From NCBI RefSeq assembly GCF_013403915.1, contig NZ_JABFDI010000010.1, forward strand, positions 1-64,000: a DNA stretch of 64,000 nucleotides. The letters run 5' to 3'. Below are positions 29,434 through 37,702 of the stretch, piece by piece. Position 1 is the first letter of the stretch, and the number at the start of each line of letters is the position of its first letter. A program made the position numbers and the translations under genes. The stretch is from Winogradskyella pacifica. GTDB taxonomy: Bacteria; Bacteroidota; Bacteroidia; Flavobacteriales; Flavobacteriaceae. The notes under the pieces are model-generated. The model was not told the origin of the DNA and searched no databases. It was given only the letters and a program-made list of their open reading frames with translations.

Positions 29434-30849
29434 TTAATTATTGATTGGTGTATTTAGAACGGTTTCTAAAGCGGTTTTAGAGTTTATAACATCTAACATG
29501 GCTTGAAGTAATTCTTGTTGTGCGGTGTATAATTGTGTTTGTGCTTGTCTCAACTCAAAACTAGAACCAATACCTTCAAAAAACTTGGTTTGGTTTTTAG
29601 TTTCTATGCGTTCTGCCAAACCTAAATTTTCTTTTTTGTTTGCATAATCTTCAATAGCAAATTGATAATCACTCTTTGCGGATTCAATCTGAAGTTTAAT
29701 ACGTTGTTCGGTTTCTGTTAATTCTGTTTGTGCTTTTTCAAGATTGATTGCTGCACGTTGTGTTGAAGCACTTCGCATACCTGAGCTAAAAATGGGGATA
29801 TCTAAACTAAAACCAAATAGTGAAGACCCAAACCAATCTTGACTTTTCTTAGCGAAATTAAACTCGTCTCCATAGCCAGAATAACCTGCGTTAATAAAGG
29901 CATTAAGCGTTGGTAAGGCTTTACTTTTTTCTAGTTTAACCAATAACTCTTTTGCTTTAGTATCGTTTTGGGCAATTAAATAATCAATGGTGTTTTCCGG
30001 ATTATTTTCTGCATCCAAATCAGATAACGAGATGTTTTGATCTGTTAATGTTTCTAGACTATCGGTTAACACCATTGTGTTTTGAACATCTAATCCTAAA
30101 TTAATATTTAGCATTTGATAGGCCAATTTCTTTAGTCTTTCAACATTATTCAAGTTGCTTTTTACACCAGACAAGGTTATTTGCAATTGTTCAACACTTT
30201 CTTCTTCTCCCAATCCATTTTCGTAAATTTTCTGTGTTTCGAAAAGATTTTTTTCCAAGACATCAATATTTCTTTCAAAAATCTTGATGCTTTCTTCTGC
30301 TAACAGTACATTTCCGTAAGCTTCAATAACCGCTTTTCTGACTTCTAAATCGGTCTTTATTTTGGCGTTTTTAGATATTTCTAAAAAAACTTTCGCAGAT
30401 TGTAAACCCACAAGGTAAGACCCATCAAATATTTTTTGATTTAAGGTGGCAAAGGCCGTCATGCTGTGTTTGGTACCAAATGTAATCGGTAAAAAACCTT
30501 GAGGCACATCGGGTAGTTGCTGAGTCTGTAAGTCTTCTAAGTCGTAGTAATCAGCTAGTTGTCTTATTCCGCTTAATGGATCAAAAGCAGAAGCAGGTAA
30601 TAATGATACTTGCTGTTTTAAATTGTTCTGATAATCTATACTTGCACTTACTTGAGGTAAACCACTAGCTGTAGTTTCCCATTTCTGTTGTTTAGCGGCT
30701 TCAATATCTCTTGAAGCATTAATGGTAGATCTGTTGTTTTCCAAGGCGTAATCTATAGCTTCTTGAAGCGAAAGACGTGTTGGTTGCTCTTGTGCAAAGC
30801 CTGTTTGAAAAATAATAAAGCCTATTATTAGCGTTAATGTTTTTTTCAT
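29434..30849 (-). CDS. TolC-family outer-membrane efflux channel
   Basis: 471 residues with signal peptide (FQTGFAQ end). Two OEP repeats of long helices and strands: LSLQEAIDYALENN near the N-terminus and LEKAQTELTETEQRIKLQIE near residue 360. It forms the trimeric exit duct of the tripartite pump. Only 3 bp separate it from the tetR gene upstream. Confidence 0.92.
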   Translation of the reverse strand: MKKTLTLIIGFIIFQTGFAQEQPTRLSLQEAIDYALENNRSTINASRDIEAAKQQKWETTASGLPQVSASIDYQNNLKQQVSLLPASAFDPLSGIRQLADYYDLEDLQTQQLPDVPQGFLPITFGTKHSMTAFATLNQKIFDGSYLVGLQSAKVFLEISKNAKIKTDLEVRKAVIEAYGNVLLAEESIKIFERNIDVLEKNLFETQKIYENGLGEEESVEQLQITLSGVKSNLNNVERLKKLAYQMLNINLGLDVQNTMVLTDSLETLTDQNISLSDLDAENNPENTIDYLIAQNDTKAKELLVKLEKSKALPTLNAFINAGYSGYGDEFNFAKKSQDWFGSSLFGFSLDIPIFSSGMRSASTQRAAINLEKAQTELTETEQRIKLQIESAKSDYQFAIEDYANKKENLGLAERIETKNQTKFFEGIGSSFELRQAQTQLYTAQQELLQAMLDVINSKTALETVLNTPINN

Positions 30850-30852
30850 ACG

Positions 30853-31455
30853 TTATTTTAAATTGGTGTTTAATTCTGTTAGTGTTTCTAACCCTTTGGT
30901 TGAGCAAATGCCTCTTAAATGATAGTCTATATAATTATTCATTAGGTTGTGTATCGCATACGTGTCTCGTGGAAAAATATCTTGATCTTTTAAAGAAACC
31001 ATACCGTTAAAGTAAAGGCGAGCTATAAAATCTATTTCTATAGAATCTCTGTAAAGTTTCTGTGTAACACCGCGCTCTAAATTACGAGTGACGCAGCCAA
31101 TCATTTTTTCGAATTGCTTTCTTTTTAATGAAGCATAAATCTTAGGATAATATTTTTGAAGCTGATACTGTGGTGATGATTTTTCATCTTTTAGGTTAAG
31201 CATTACAAACCGCTTAATCTCATATATTTCTTCAATCGGGTTTGTGTTTAACTCACAAATACAATCAATACCATGTGATATATTTTCAAAAACGTGCATG
31301 GCAGTAGCTTCAACTAATTTAGTTTTATTCTGAAAATGTTGGTAAATCGTTTTTTTAGAAATACCCATTTCATTAGCAATATCGTCCATAGTGACGCTCT
31401 TAAAACCTAAGTTTAAGAACAGGTCTGTAGACTTTATTATTATTTTATTTTTCAT
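30853..31455 (-). CDS. TetR/AcrR-family repressor of the efflux operon
   Basis: 200 residues. N-terminal HTH (about 18-50; VTMDDIANEMGISKKTIYQHF) with the usual TetR pattern, then a variable ligand-binding helical domain. As the first gene of the operon it probably represses itself and the pump until a pump substrate binds. An operator with repeated GGAAACTTT half-sites lies 59 bp upstream, over the promoter. The inducer is unknown. Confidence 0.9.
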   Translation of the reverse strand: MKNKIIIKSTDLFLNLGFKSVTMDDIANEMGISKKTIYQHFQNKTKLVEATAMHVFENISHGIDCICELNTNPIEEIYEIKRFVMLNLKDEKSSPQYQLQKYYPKIYASLKRKQFEKMIGCVTRNLERGVTQKLYRDSIEIDFIARLYFNGMVSLKDQDIFPRDTYAIHNLMNNYIDYHLRGICSTKGLETLTELNTNLK

Positions 31456-31500
31456 TTTTGTATTCCTGTTAAGCGGAAGGTCTTTTTTTTAATTATGCTG

Positions 31501-31548
31501 CAAATTTACAACGGGAAACTTTGAAAACCAAAAAAGTTTCCAAAGTTT
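31501..31548 (-). promoter_or_regulatory. Efflux operon promoter and TetR operator
   Basis: On the - strand the -7 box TAAATTTG (31501-31508) is preceded 20 bp upstream by TTTG (31529-31532). Around the latter lie GGAAACTTTG (31514-31523) and, inverted, AGTTTCC (31535-31541) and CAAAGTTT (31541-31548). The half-sites bracket the -33 element, the expected place for a repressor. Confidence 0.65.
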
Positions 31549-31598
31549 TAATGATTTTTTAACACAGCTAACATTAGCTTAAAATATGTTTAAAGCAT

Positions 31599-31606
31599 TA
31601 TTTTTG
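31599..31606 (+). promoter_or_regulatory. -7 box adjoining the polyprenyl synthase ATG
   Basis: TATTTTTG is a full match to TAnnTTTG and ends 4 bp before the ATG, so the mRNA should begin at or within a few bases of the start codon (leaderless or nearly so). Confidence 0.5.
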
Positions 31607-31610
31607 TCAA

Positions 31611-32585
31611 ATGCAACATATAGAACAGTATCAAAAGCCTTTTCTAAAATATTTAGAAGGTTTTGCAGTAGATAAAGAGCCTGGAAATTTATATAATCCT
31701 ATAAACTATATTCTTCAGTTAGGAGGAAAACGGCTACGGCCAATTTTAACCTTAATGACAGCTGATATTTTTGGTGGAAACGCTGATACCGCTATGGATG
31801 CAGCATTGTCTATTGAGGTTTTTCATAATTTTTCTTTGGTACACGATGATATTATGGACGATGCACCTTTACGACGCGGGGAAGAAACTGTTCATGAAAA
31901 GTGGAATTTAAATACAGGAATTCTCTCTGGTGATGCCATGCTTATTATGGCGTATCAATTGTTCGAAAATTATGAGCCACAAATATTTCAGGCATTGGCT
32001 AAATTATTTAGTAAAACCGCTTTGGAGGTTTGTGAAGGTCAGCAATATGATATTGATTTTGAAACTCGAGATGATGTTACGATTCCCGAATATCTAAAAA
32101 TGATTGAATACAAAACAGCTGTTTTGGTTGGTGCTGCCATGAAAATGGGGGCGATTGTAGCTAAAGCTTCGATTGAAGATCAAAATTCTATTTATGAGTT
32201 TGGTCGTCTTTTAGGCATTGCATTTCAGTTACAAGACGATTATTTAGATGCTTTTGGAAATCCTGAAACCTTCGGAAAACAAGTCGGTGGAGATATTATT
32301 GAAAATAAAAAAACATATTTATACTTAAAAACAATGGAGCTAGGGTCTGACGATGACACCTTGAATTTGAAGACCTTTATTTCAAATTTAGAGCTTCCTA
32401 ATAGTAATAAAGTTGAAAAGGTAAAGGAGATATTCGTTAGTTCTGGTGCTTCTGCAGCTACTCAAAACGCTGTTAAGGATTATACCAATAAGGCATTTGA
32501 AGTCTTAGAAACTTTAAATATTTCTAATGACAAAAAGCAAGAGCTGAGAATATTTGGAGAACAATTAATGAATAGACGTGTTTAA
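31611..32585 (+). CDS. Polyprenyl (prenyl) diphosphate synthase
   Basis: 324 residues, trans-isoprenyl diphosphate synthase. First Asp-rich motif DDIMD (79-83) with LRRG after it, and second motif QDDYLDAFG (about 216). GGKRLRP (38-44) binds the diphosphate. It condenses isopentenyl diphosphate onto an allylic diphosphate in the cytoplasm; residues before the first motif (FHNFSLVH, with Phe at -8) suggest a product of medium length, but the chain length (farnesyl, geranylgeranyl or octaprenyl for menaquinone) cannot be fixed from this alone. A small unknown gene follows by 6 bp. Confidence 0.9.
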   Translation: MQHIEQYQKPFLKYLEGFAVDKEPGNLYNPINYILQLGGKRLRPILTLMTADIFGGNADTAMDAALSIEVFHNFSLVHDDIMDDAPLRRGEETVHEKWNLNTGILSGDAMLIMAYQLFENYEPQIFQALAKLFSKTALEVCEGQQYDIDFETRDDVTIPEYLKMIEYKTAVLVGAAMKMGAIVAKASIEDQNSIYEFGRLLGIAFQLQDDYLDAFGNPETFGKQVGGDIIENKKTYLYLKTMELGSDDDTLNLKTFISNLELPNSNKVEKVKEIFVSSGASAATQNAVKDYTNKAFEVLETLNISNDKKQELRIFGEQLMNRRV

Positions 32586-32591
32586 TTTCGG

Positions 32592-32942
32592 ATGAATTTA
32601 CCCTCAAATTTTGAAGATTTAATTGTTGAAGCAGAAGCGTTAGATTTATATAAAAAATTAATTATTCAATTGAATAAGGATTTATTATACGCTAATATTG
32701 ACTTAGAATTGAATGAAGAAACTTTGCCTACCAGTTTAAAATTAGTGCTTCAAGAAACCGTTTATGATCTTATAAATACTAAATTTTCGGATTATTTAAA
32801 CCTACTTTATATTATCGATGTTTCTGAGGCTAAAATCAGAAATCTAGATGGTAGCGATGCGTTAAGGTTATCAGAAGACGTGACCTTTATGATTCTACAA
32901 CGGGAATGGCAAAAGGTTTGGTATAAGGCGAAACATTCTTAA
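32592..32942 (+). CDS. Conserved-looking protein of unknown function, 116 aa
   Basis: 116 residues, acidic and mostly helical, without signal or membrane segment, so cytoplasmic. It follows the prenyl synthase stop by 6 bp and is presumably co-transcribed and coupled to it. The first residues (MNLPSNFEDLIVEAEALDLYKKLIIQLNK region) do not match a motif known to me. A role beside isoprenoid synthesis is only a guess from context. Confidence 0.65.
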   Translation: MNLPSNFEDLIVEAEALDLYKKLIIQLNKDLLYANIDLELNEETLPTSLKLVLQETVYDLINTKFSDYLNLLYIIDVSEAKIRNLDGSDALRLSEDVTFMILQREWQKVWYKAKHS

Positions 32943-33000
32943 AAATAGTAGTTTTATAAAAGCTAAAGGACCGCTGCATGGCTAGAATCTGGAACAAAGA

Positions 33001-33141
33001 CTAAAACTCTAACCTAACAGAGTAAGAAAATTGAATGCATTGTTCATTATTTCTATAAGAAAAAGGTGTATTAACTTTAAAGCTAGGAAACGTTAATTCA
33101 TCCAAACCTTTAAACGAATGTCTAATATTTTTAATCAGTGA
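33001..33141 (-). pseudogene. Remnant of an outer-membrane beta-barrel gene (C-terminal end)
   Basis: On the - strand 46 codons run open after an in-frame TAA (33142-33144) and stop at TAG (33001-33003). The translation contains GLDELTFPSFKVNTPFSY and ends QFSYSVRLEF. Alternating polar/aromatic residues and a C-terminal Phe are the hallmark of a last barrel strand. There is no start codon or signal peptide in frame. It is best read as the decayed 3' end of a barrel protein gene; a chance frame cannot be excluded. Confidence 0.45.
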
Positions 33142-33166
33142 TTACAATCTTTGAATAATTTATATC

Positions 33167-33205
33167 GGATAAATCTATCCTATTTAAAAAATTGTTGTAT
33201 TTTTG
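33167..33205 (+). promoter_or_regulatory. rrf2 promoter with GGATA-N4-TATCC operator
   Basis: The palindrome GGATAAATCTATCC (33167-33180) lies upstream of a full-match -7 box TATTTTTG (33198-33205). It covers the -33 region, so binding should block RNA polymerase. The identical 14-mer lies before ric, and a variant lies before nirK. Confidence 0.7.
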
Positions 33206-33227
33206 TATTCTAAAATAACATTAAAAG

Positions 33228-33662
33228 ATGTTTTCTAAAGCTTGTGAATACGGAATAAAAGCCGCAATTTTTATTGCTGTTAATTCTTCAGAACATAGAC
33301 GTGTAAGTCCTAAGGAGATTTCAGAAGAGATTGATTCACCTCAGGCATTTACCGCAAAAATTTTACAAGCCTTAGTTCGGAATGACATTGTGCAATCTGT
33401 TAGAGGTGCTCATGGTGGTTTTGAAATTGAAAAAGATAAAATTGCCACAACCAAACTCTCTCAAATTGTTTTTGCTATTGATGGCGATAATATCTATAAA
33501 GGCTGTGGATTAGGTTTACATACCTGCGATGAAAATCATCCTTGTCCTGTACATGATAAATTTAAAGTCGTTAGAGAAGAACTAAGAGAAATGCTAGAAA
33601 ATACAACTTTAGAGCAATTAGCTTTAGATATCAAATCTGGAGTCTCATTTTTAAAAATTTAA
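33228..33662 (+). CDS. Rrf2-family regulator with Fe-S cysteines (NsrR-like)
   Basis: 144 residues. N-terminal winged HTH (residues 1-70; recognition part SPQAFTAKILQALVRNDIV). Three cysteines, Cys93, Cys100 and Cys106 (C-X6-C-X5-C), match the cluster region of NsrR/IscR, which ligate an Fe-S cluster. NsrR senses nitric oxide; the genes it sits beside (ric, hemerythrin, nirK) favour NO sensing over Fe-S homeostasis. A palindrome in its own promoter suggests autorepression. The function is inferred from context plus motif. Confidence 0.85.
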   Translation: MFSKACEYGIKAAIFIAVNSSEHRRVSPKEISEEIDSPQAFTAKILQALVRNDIVQSVRGAHGGFEIEKDKIATTKLSQIVFAIDGDNIYKGCGLGLHTCDENHPCPVHDKFKVVREELREMLENTTLEQLALDIKSGVSFLKI

Positions 33663-33683
33663 AAAAAAATTTGAATATAAATA

Positions 33684-33697
33684 GGATAAATCTATCC
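33684..33697 (+). promoter_or_regulatory. GGATA-N4-TATCC operator before ric
   Basis: GGATAAATCTATCC, identical in all 14 bases to the site before rrf2, 17 bp before the ric start codon and 21 bp after the rrf2 stop. It probably controls an internal ric promoter. Confidence 0.65.
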
Positions 33698-33714
33698 GAA
33701 ATAAAAAATGCAAT

Positions 33715-34446
33715 ATGGAAACACTTCAAGAAAATACCCAAAAAGAAATAGGACAATACGTTGCTGACGATTTTAGAACCGCAGCTATTTTTTCTAAATA
33801 CAAAATTGATTTTTGTTGCAATGGTAATCGAACAGTAGAAGAAGCTTGCGATAAAAAAGGTATTGATAGCAATCAGCTCATCGATGAACTTAATCAGGTT
33901 TTAAATTCTAAAGGAGCTGAAACTATAGATTACAAATCTTGGCCTTTAGATTTATTGGCTGAATATATAGAAAAGAAACATCACCGATATGTCGAAGAAA
34001 AAATCCCTGTGCTTCGTCAGTTTTTAGATAAGTTATGTCGTGTGCACGGCGAGCGTCATCCAGAATTGTTTAAAATCAATGAATTATTTACAGCTTCTGC
34101 GGGAGAATTGGCATCACACATGAAAAAAGAGGAACTCATCCTTTTTCCATTCATTAAAAAGATGATGAAAGCTAAATTAGAAGATGGAGTAGTGCAATCT
34201 CCCCAATTCGGTACGGTAGAAAACCCTATTGCTATGATGATGGAAGAGCATGATAACGAAGGAGCACGATTTAGAGAAATTGATGCACTTACTAATAATT
34301 ACACTCCACCTGCAGATGCATGTAACACCTATAAAGTCACTTTTGCGATGTTAGATGAATTTGAAAAAGATTTGCATTTACACATTCATTTAGAGAATAA
34401 TATTTTATTCCCTGAAGCTATAAAATTAGAGCAACAGTTTAATTAA
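33715..34446 (+). CDS. ric: Iron-sulfur cluster repair di-iron protein (Ric/ScdA/YtfE)
   Basis: 243 residues. N-terminal ScdA domain (DUF542, about 8-60) with the FCCNGNRTVEEAC motif, then a hemerythrin-like domain (about 80-235) supplying His/Glu di-iron ligands (KKHHRYVEE, HGERHPE, HMKKEELILFPF, EEHDNEG, HIHLENNILFP). Ric repairs Fe-S clusters damaged by NO or oxidants and may process NO itself. Typical NsrR target; the operator upstream fits. It ends in a strong terminator. Confidence 0.93.
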   Translation: METLQENTQKEIGQYVADDFRTAAIFSKYKIDFCCNGNRTVEEACDKKGIDSNQLIDELNQVLNSKGAETIDYKSWPLDLLAEYIEKKHHRYVEEKIPVLRQFLDKLCRVHGERHPELFKINELFTASAGELASHMKKEELILFPFIKKMMKAKLEDGVVQSPQFGTVENPIAMMMEEHDNEGARFREIDALTNNYTPPADACNTYKVTFAMLDEFEKDLHLHIHLENNILFPEAIKLEQQFN

Positions 34447-34475
34447 TAGCAAGCTCTTAATACATTTCTAAACTT

Positions 34476-34515
34476 GAAAATCCTAAAATGTTATCTCTTG
34501 CATTTTGGGATTTTC
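34476..34515 (+). terminator. Terminator after ric
   Basis: 15-bp stem gaaaatcctaaaatg / cattttgggattttc (one U-G pair) with a 10-base loop, followed by TTCTTATT. The next gene, starting at 34556, must therefore have its own promoter or depend on read-through. Confidence 0.75.
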
Positions 34516-34555
34516 TTCTTATTAATCTGTATATTTCTAAATCGTAATCTTAACG

Positions 34556-35749
34556 ATGCAAAAAAAGTTAGTTGTCATATGTCTAATTAATTTTCTAGTT
34601 GCAGCCCTAATGGGTTTGGCACTGCGCTTTTCATTTTTAGAATCTATTGGTATAAATTATCGGTTTTTAACACATGCACACTCTCATGTTGCCATGTTAG
34701 GTTGGGTGTATTTAATGCTGTTTACGCTGTTTGTTCATTATTTTATTCCTAATGAACCTAAGATTTTTAATCGCTTGTTTTGGCTCACAGAACTTGCGGT
34801 TGTTGGTATGATGATTAGTTTCCCCATACAAGGTTATGCGGCACTATCCATAACATTTTCAACATTACATATCTTTTGTAGTTACTACTTTGTGTATCTC
34901 ATTTGGAAACATCTTAAGACTAGGTCTACTGCAACCGAAAAATTGTTAAAAGTATCACTCCTATTTATGGTGATTTCTACCATTGGAGTTTGGTGTTTAG
35001 GACCTGCAGTTTCCATACTGGGGCCAACTTCGGCCTTTTATCACATTGCCATTCAATTCTTTTTACACTTTCAGTTTAACGGTTGGTTTTTAATTGCTGT
35101 TATTACTGTATTTTTCCACCTATTAAAGGTTGAAGACTCTAAGCTATTCAGACAGTTTTACAGGTTGTTAATTGCATCTGCAATACTAACATTTGCCTTG
35201 CCAATTCAATGGTTTGCTCCTCATATTAGCTTGCCATGGATTAATGGTGTGGGTGTTATACTTCAAGTTTTAATGCTTTATAAATTCTTTCAACTTATAA
35301 AGCTTAATCCGTATTTAGTATGGCGCAAAGAACCAAAGCTTGTGACTTATATGTACACTTTTGCATTGGTCTGTTTTATCTTAAAAGTACTGTTGCAAAC
35401 CGTATCTATTTTACCAGAGTTCTCTGCAGTTGTTTACAATCACCGCAATTTTGTTATCGGATTTATTCACCTACTTATGCTGGGTGTCATTTCAGGTTTT
35501 TTATTTGCTTTTATTTTGAAAAGCAACTTCGTAAGCAATTCTAAAACTTTAAATTTTGGTGTGTACAGTTTCCTTTTAGGCTTTGTTTTAACTGAAGTGC
35601 TGCTGTTAATTCAAGGAATTATGTTTTACTTCGGAACGGGAATTCTACCTCATTATTACCTGTTATTATTTTTATTTAGCATCCTTTTACCTTTAGGTAT
35701 CAGTGCTCTATTATTCACTATTATTAAACAAGAAACTTATGCAACCTAA
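34556..35749 (+). CDS. Heme-copper-oxidase-like multi-span membrane protein
   Basis: 397 residues with about 11-12 membrane helices and no soluble domain. The N-terminal THAHSHVAMLGW resembles helix II of cbb3-type oxidase/NO-reductase subunit I, where His ligates a heme; later His residues occur in YHIAIQFFLHFQFNGW and NHRNFVIGFIHLLMLG. The full set of six His expected for a complete binuclear centre is not assured, and the protein is shorter than NorB/CcoN (about 450-480). In this NO-related cluster it may detoxify or sense NO; that is inference. It overlaps the hemerythrin gene by 11 bp. Confidence 0.65.
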   Translation: MQKKLVVICLINFLVAALMGLALRFSFLESIGINYRFLTHAHSHVAMLGWVYLMLFTLFVHYFIPNEPKIFNRLFWLTELAVVGMMISFPIQGYAALSITFSTLHIFCSYYFVYLIWKHLKTRSTATEKLLKVSLLFMVISTIGVWCLGPAVSILGPTSAFYHIAIQFFLHFQFNGWFLIAVITVFFHLLKVEDSKLFRQFYRLLIASAILTFALPIQWFAPHISLPWINGVGVILQVLMLYKFFQLIKLNPYLVWRKEPKLVTYMYTFALVCFILKVLLQTVSILPEFSAVVYNHRNFVIGFIHLLMLGVISGFLFAFILKSNFVSNSKTLNFGVYSFLLGFVLTEVLLLIQGIMFYFGTGILPHYYLLLFLFSILLPLGISALLFTIIKQETYAT

Positions 35750-36203
35750 ACCACAAAAACGCCATAAAGCACTTCAACCATTAAGCAGAGAACATCATCA
35801 TGGCTTATTATTATCTTGGAAAATTAGAGCCGGATTTAGTAAAGACATCGCCCCTAAACGCATTAGAGCTTATGCCGATTGGTTTTTTGAAAATCACTTA
35901 ATTCCCCATTTTGAAATAGAAGAAACTCACATTTTCACCATTTTAGAGCCTGAAAACGAATTAATAAAACGCGCATTAGCGGAACACAGAAGATTAAAGC
36001 GCTTGTTTGAAGATCGTGACGACGACTTAAAAATTTTGAGTAAAATTGAAGAAGAATTAGAACAGCACATCCGATTTGAAGAACGCATCTTGTTTCCCGA
36101 AATTCAGAAAGCAGCAACTGAAGCACAACTACGTCATATTGAAATTATACATCAACCTGAAAAATTTGAAGACAACGAAAGTGATGTCTTTTGGAAATCG
36201 TAA
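35739..36203 (+). CDS. Hemerythrin HHE-domain protein
   Basis: 154 residues from the ATG at 35739, which lies inside the end of the upstream gene (11-bp overlap) and gives a sensible N-terminus; the in-frame start 12 codons upstream reads only shadow residues. Hemerythrin-type ligands are seen in REHHHGLLLSWKIR, NHLIPHFEIEETHI, EHRRLKRLFE and HIRFEERILFPE. Di-iron protein, cytoplasmic, probably binding O2 or NO. Translational coupling to the membrane protein suggests a shared task. Confidence 0.85.
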   Translation: MQPKPQKRHKALQPLSREHHHGLLLSWKIRAGFSKDIAPKRIRAYADWFFENHLIPHFEIEETHIFTILEPENELIKRALAEHRRLKRLFEDRDDDLKILSKIEEELEQHIRFEERILFPEIQKAATEAQLRHIEIIHQPEKFEDNESDVFWKS

Positions 36204-36212
36204 ATTCAATAC

Positions 36213-36256
36213 ATGATTTATGTCATTGCAGCTATTAATAAGTTTCCGTAACTTTA
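36213..36256 (+). promoter_or_regulatory. usp promoter with FNR/DNR-type box
   Basis: ATGATTTATGTCAT (36213-36226) contains TGAT-N4-GTCA. A near-consensus -7 box TAACTTTA (36249-36256) follows with TTG at 36226-36228. The predicted start near 36260 puts the box centre at about -41, the class II activator position. The spacing box-to--7 equals that at nirK. Confidence 0.6.
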
Positions 36257-36274
36257 AGTAAAAGTTTTTTAATC

Positions 36275-37099
36275 ATGAAAAAAGTACTTTTACTTACAGA
36301 TTTTTCTAAGAATGCTACAAATGCAATTAGGTATGCAATGCAGTTTTTTGAGTCTAAAACATGTACATTTTGCATTATGTATGTACATAAAGTAAGTGGA
36401 TATGTTACAGACGATTTATTAATGTCTCCAAAAAATTCTATTCACGATTCTATTACTAAAAAACCACAAGAAAAACTCGATGCCTTAATCGAAAAATTAA
36501 AAAATGATACCAAAACTCAAGATTATCATTTTGAAACGATAATAGATTTTGATGTGTTTACCGATGCAATTAACCAGGTGGTTCAGAAATTTTCTATCGA
36601 TTTTGTAGTCATGGGAAGTAACGGAGCGTCTAATGTAAAAGAAGTTGTTTTTGGTAGTAACACCATTAATGTTGTTGAGAAAGTAAAATGTAAAACCATA
36701 GTTGTACCAAGTAATTATAGTTTTTCGCCTGTTAAACAATTTTTGGTATCCTTAAATACAGATGATAGTTTTAATAGTCACTTACTAGAACATATTATAG
36801 ATTTTATAGAAGATTTTAAACTGAAACTTCACATTCTTAGAATTAGCTCAGAAAATGATGCCTCTAACATTTCATTACAAGATAAGGAAAGCATTGCATT
36901 ATTAGATTCTAAATACCACCTTGTAGAAGGTGTACCCATAGATTATGCTGTTTCAAGCTACATACAAACCAACCCCATAGATATAACCGCTTTTATTACT
37001 CAAGATAAATCCTTTTTAAAACGCTTATTTAGTGCCTCTCCAAGTAAAGAGTTAACATCTAGAATGAAATTACCACTCTTAGTATTGCACTGTCATTAA
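36275..37099 (+). CDS. Universal stress protein (tandem UspA domains)
   Basis: 274 residues, two UspA-like halves. The first (1-148) has the start pattern KKVLLLTDFSKNATNAIRYA and the nucleotide-binding loop VMGSNGASNVKEVVFGSNT (about 112-130). The second (about 150-274) is more degenerate and lacks a clear G-x2-G-x9-G loop. Such proteins are induced by hypoxia or NO in many bacteria; the FNR-type box upstream agrees. Cytoplasmic; the mechanism is unknown. Confidence 0.88.
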   Translation: MKKVLLLTDFSKNATNAIRYAMQFFESKTCTFCIMYVHKVSGYVTDDLLMSPKNSIHDSITKKPQEKLDALIEKLKNDTKTQDYHFETIIDFDVFTDAINQVVQKFSIDFVVMGSNGASNVKEVVFGSNTINVVEKVKCKTIVVPSNYSFSPVKQFLVSLNTDDSFNSHLLEHIIDFIEDFKLKLHILRISSENDASNISLQDKESIALLDSKYHLVEGVPIDYAVSSYIQTNPIDITAFITQDKSFLKRLFSASPSKELTSRMKLPLLVLHCH

Positions 37100-37134
37100 A
37101 CCTATGTTAAAATAAATCCAAACCGTAAAAAATT

Positions 37135-37584
37135 ATGATAAAGTCCTTAAATAAAGAAGAGTGCCAATTGATTTTGAGCCAAAATTACATAGGGCATCTA
37201 GCATATATTTATCAAAACAAACCTTTTGTTGTACCTATTACTTATTTTTATTCAGATAATAGAATTATTTGTTACTCAGGTGATGGACATAAAATTAGCG
37301 CCATGCGTCAACATGATAAAGTAGCACTAGAAGTTGCTGAAATAACCTCAATTACCAACTGGAGATCTGTTGCAGCGCATGGTCAATTTATAGAACTGGA
37401 ACGCAGTAGTGCAAAAGCCATGTTACATGAATTTTCTTTAGGAGTAAAAGATGTTATAATGCGAAAAGAGTTACGCGATTTAGATTTTATTAGTGAATTT
37501 TCTGCTAAAATAGATTCTGACGACATTCCTACCATCTTTATTATAAATATTGAAGAATTTACAGGGAAAATAAGACATGACTAA
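37135..37584 (+). CDS. Pyridoxamine-5'-phosphate-oxidase-like flavin-binding protein
   Basis: 149 residues with a split-barrel FMN-binding fold. VVPITYFYSDNRIICYSGDGHKISAMRQHDKVALEV (shown here in parts: VVPITYFYSDNRI and GHKISAMRQHDKVALEV) is the usual signature. Related small proteins are found next to usp and NO-response genes and are called nitroimidazole-resistance-like. It follows usp by 36 bp, so probably in the same FNR-type-controlled unit. Substrate unknown. Confidence 0.8.
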   Translation: MIKSLNKEECQLILSQNYIGHLAYIYQNKPFVVPITYFYSDNRIICYSGDGHKISAMRQHDKVALEVAEITSITNWRSVAAHGQFIELERSSAKAMLHEFSLGVKDVIMRKELRDLDFISEFSAKIDSDDIPTIFIINIEEFTGKIRHD

Positions 37585-37645
37585 AATAGACTTCCTAAGT
37601 CTTAAAGACTACGGCTGTGTCTTTAAAATTCGTTATAAAACTATT

Positions 37646-37668
37646 GAAACACACTGCTGTTTCTTTTT
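37646..37668 (+). terminator. Probable terminator after the usp operon
   Basis: 6-bp stem gaaaca / tgtttc with a 6-base loop followed by TTTTT, 62 bp past the PPOX stop codon. Confidence 0.5.
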
Positions 37669-37702
37669 AAATTTCCCCTAATATTGGGAATTATGCTAAG
37701 CT

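Noticed and set aside
33139..33150. TGATTACAATCT as a third FNR-type box before rrf2
   Set aside because: Last base differs and the distance to the -7 box (about 53 bp) does not match the other two promoters.
37604..37624. Hairpin AAAGAC/GTCTTT as a terminator between convergent operons
   Set aside because: Only 6 bp and no U run on either strand; the hairpin at 37646-37663 is a better candidate.
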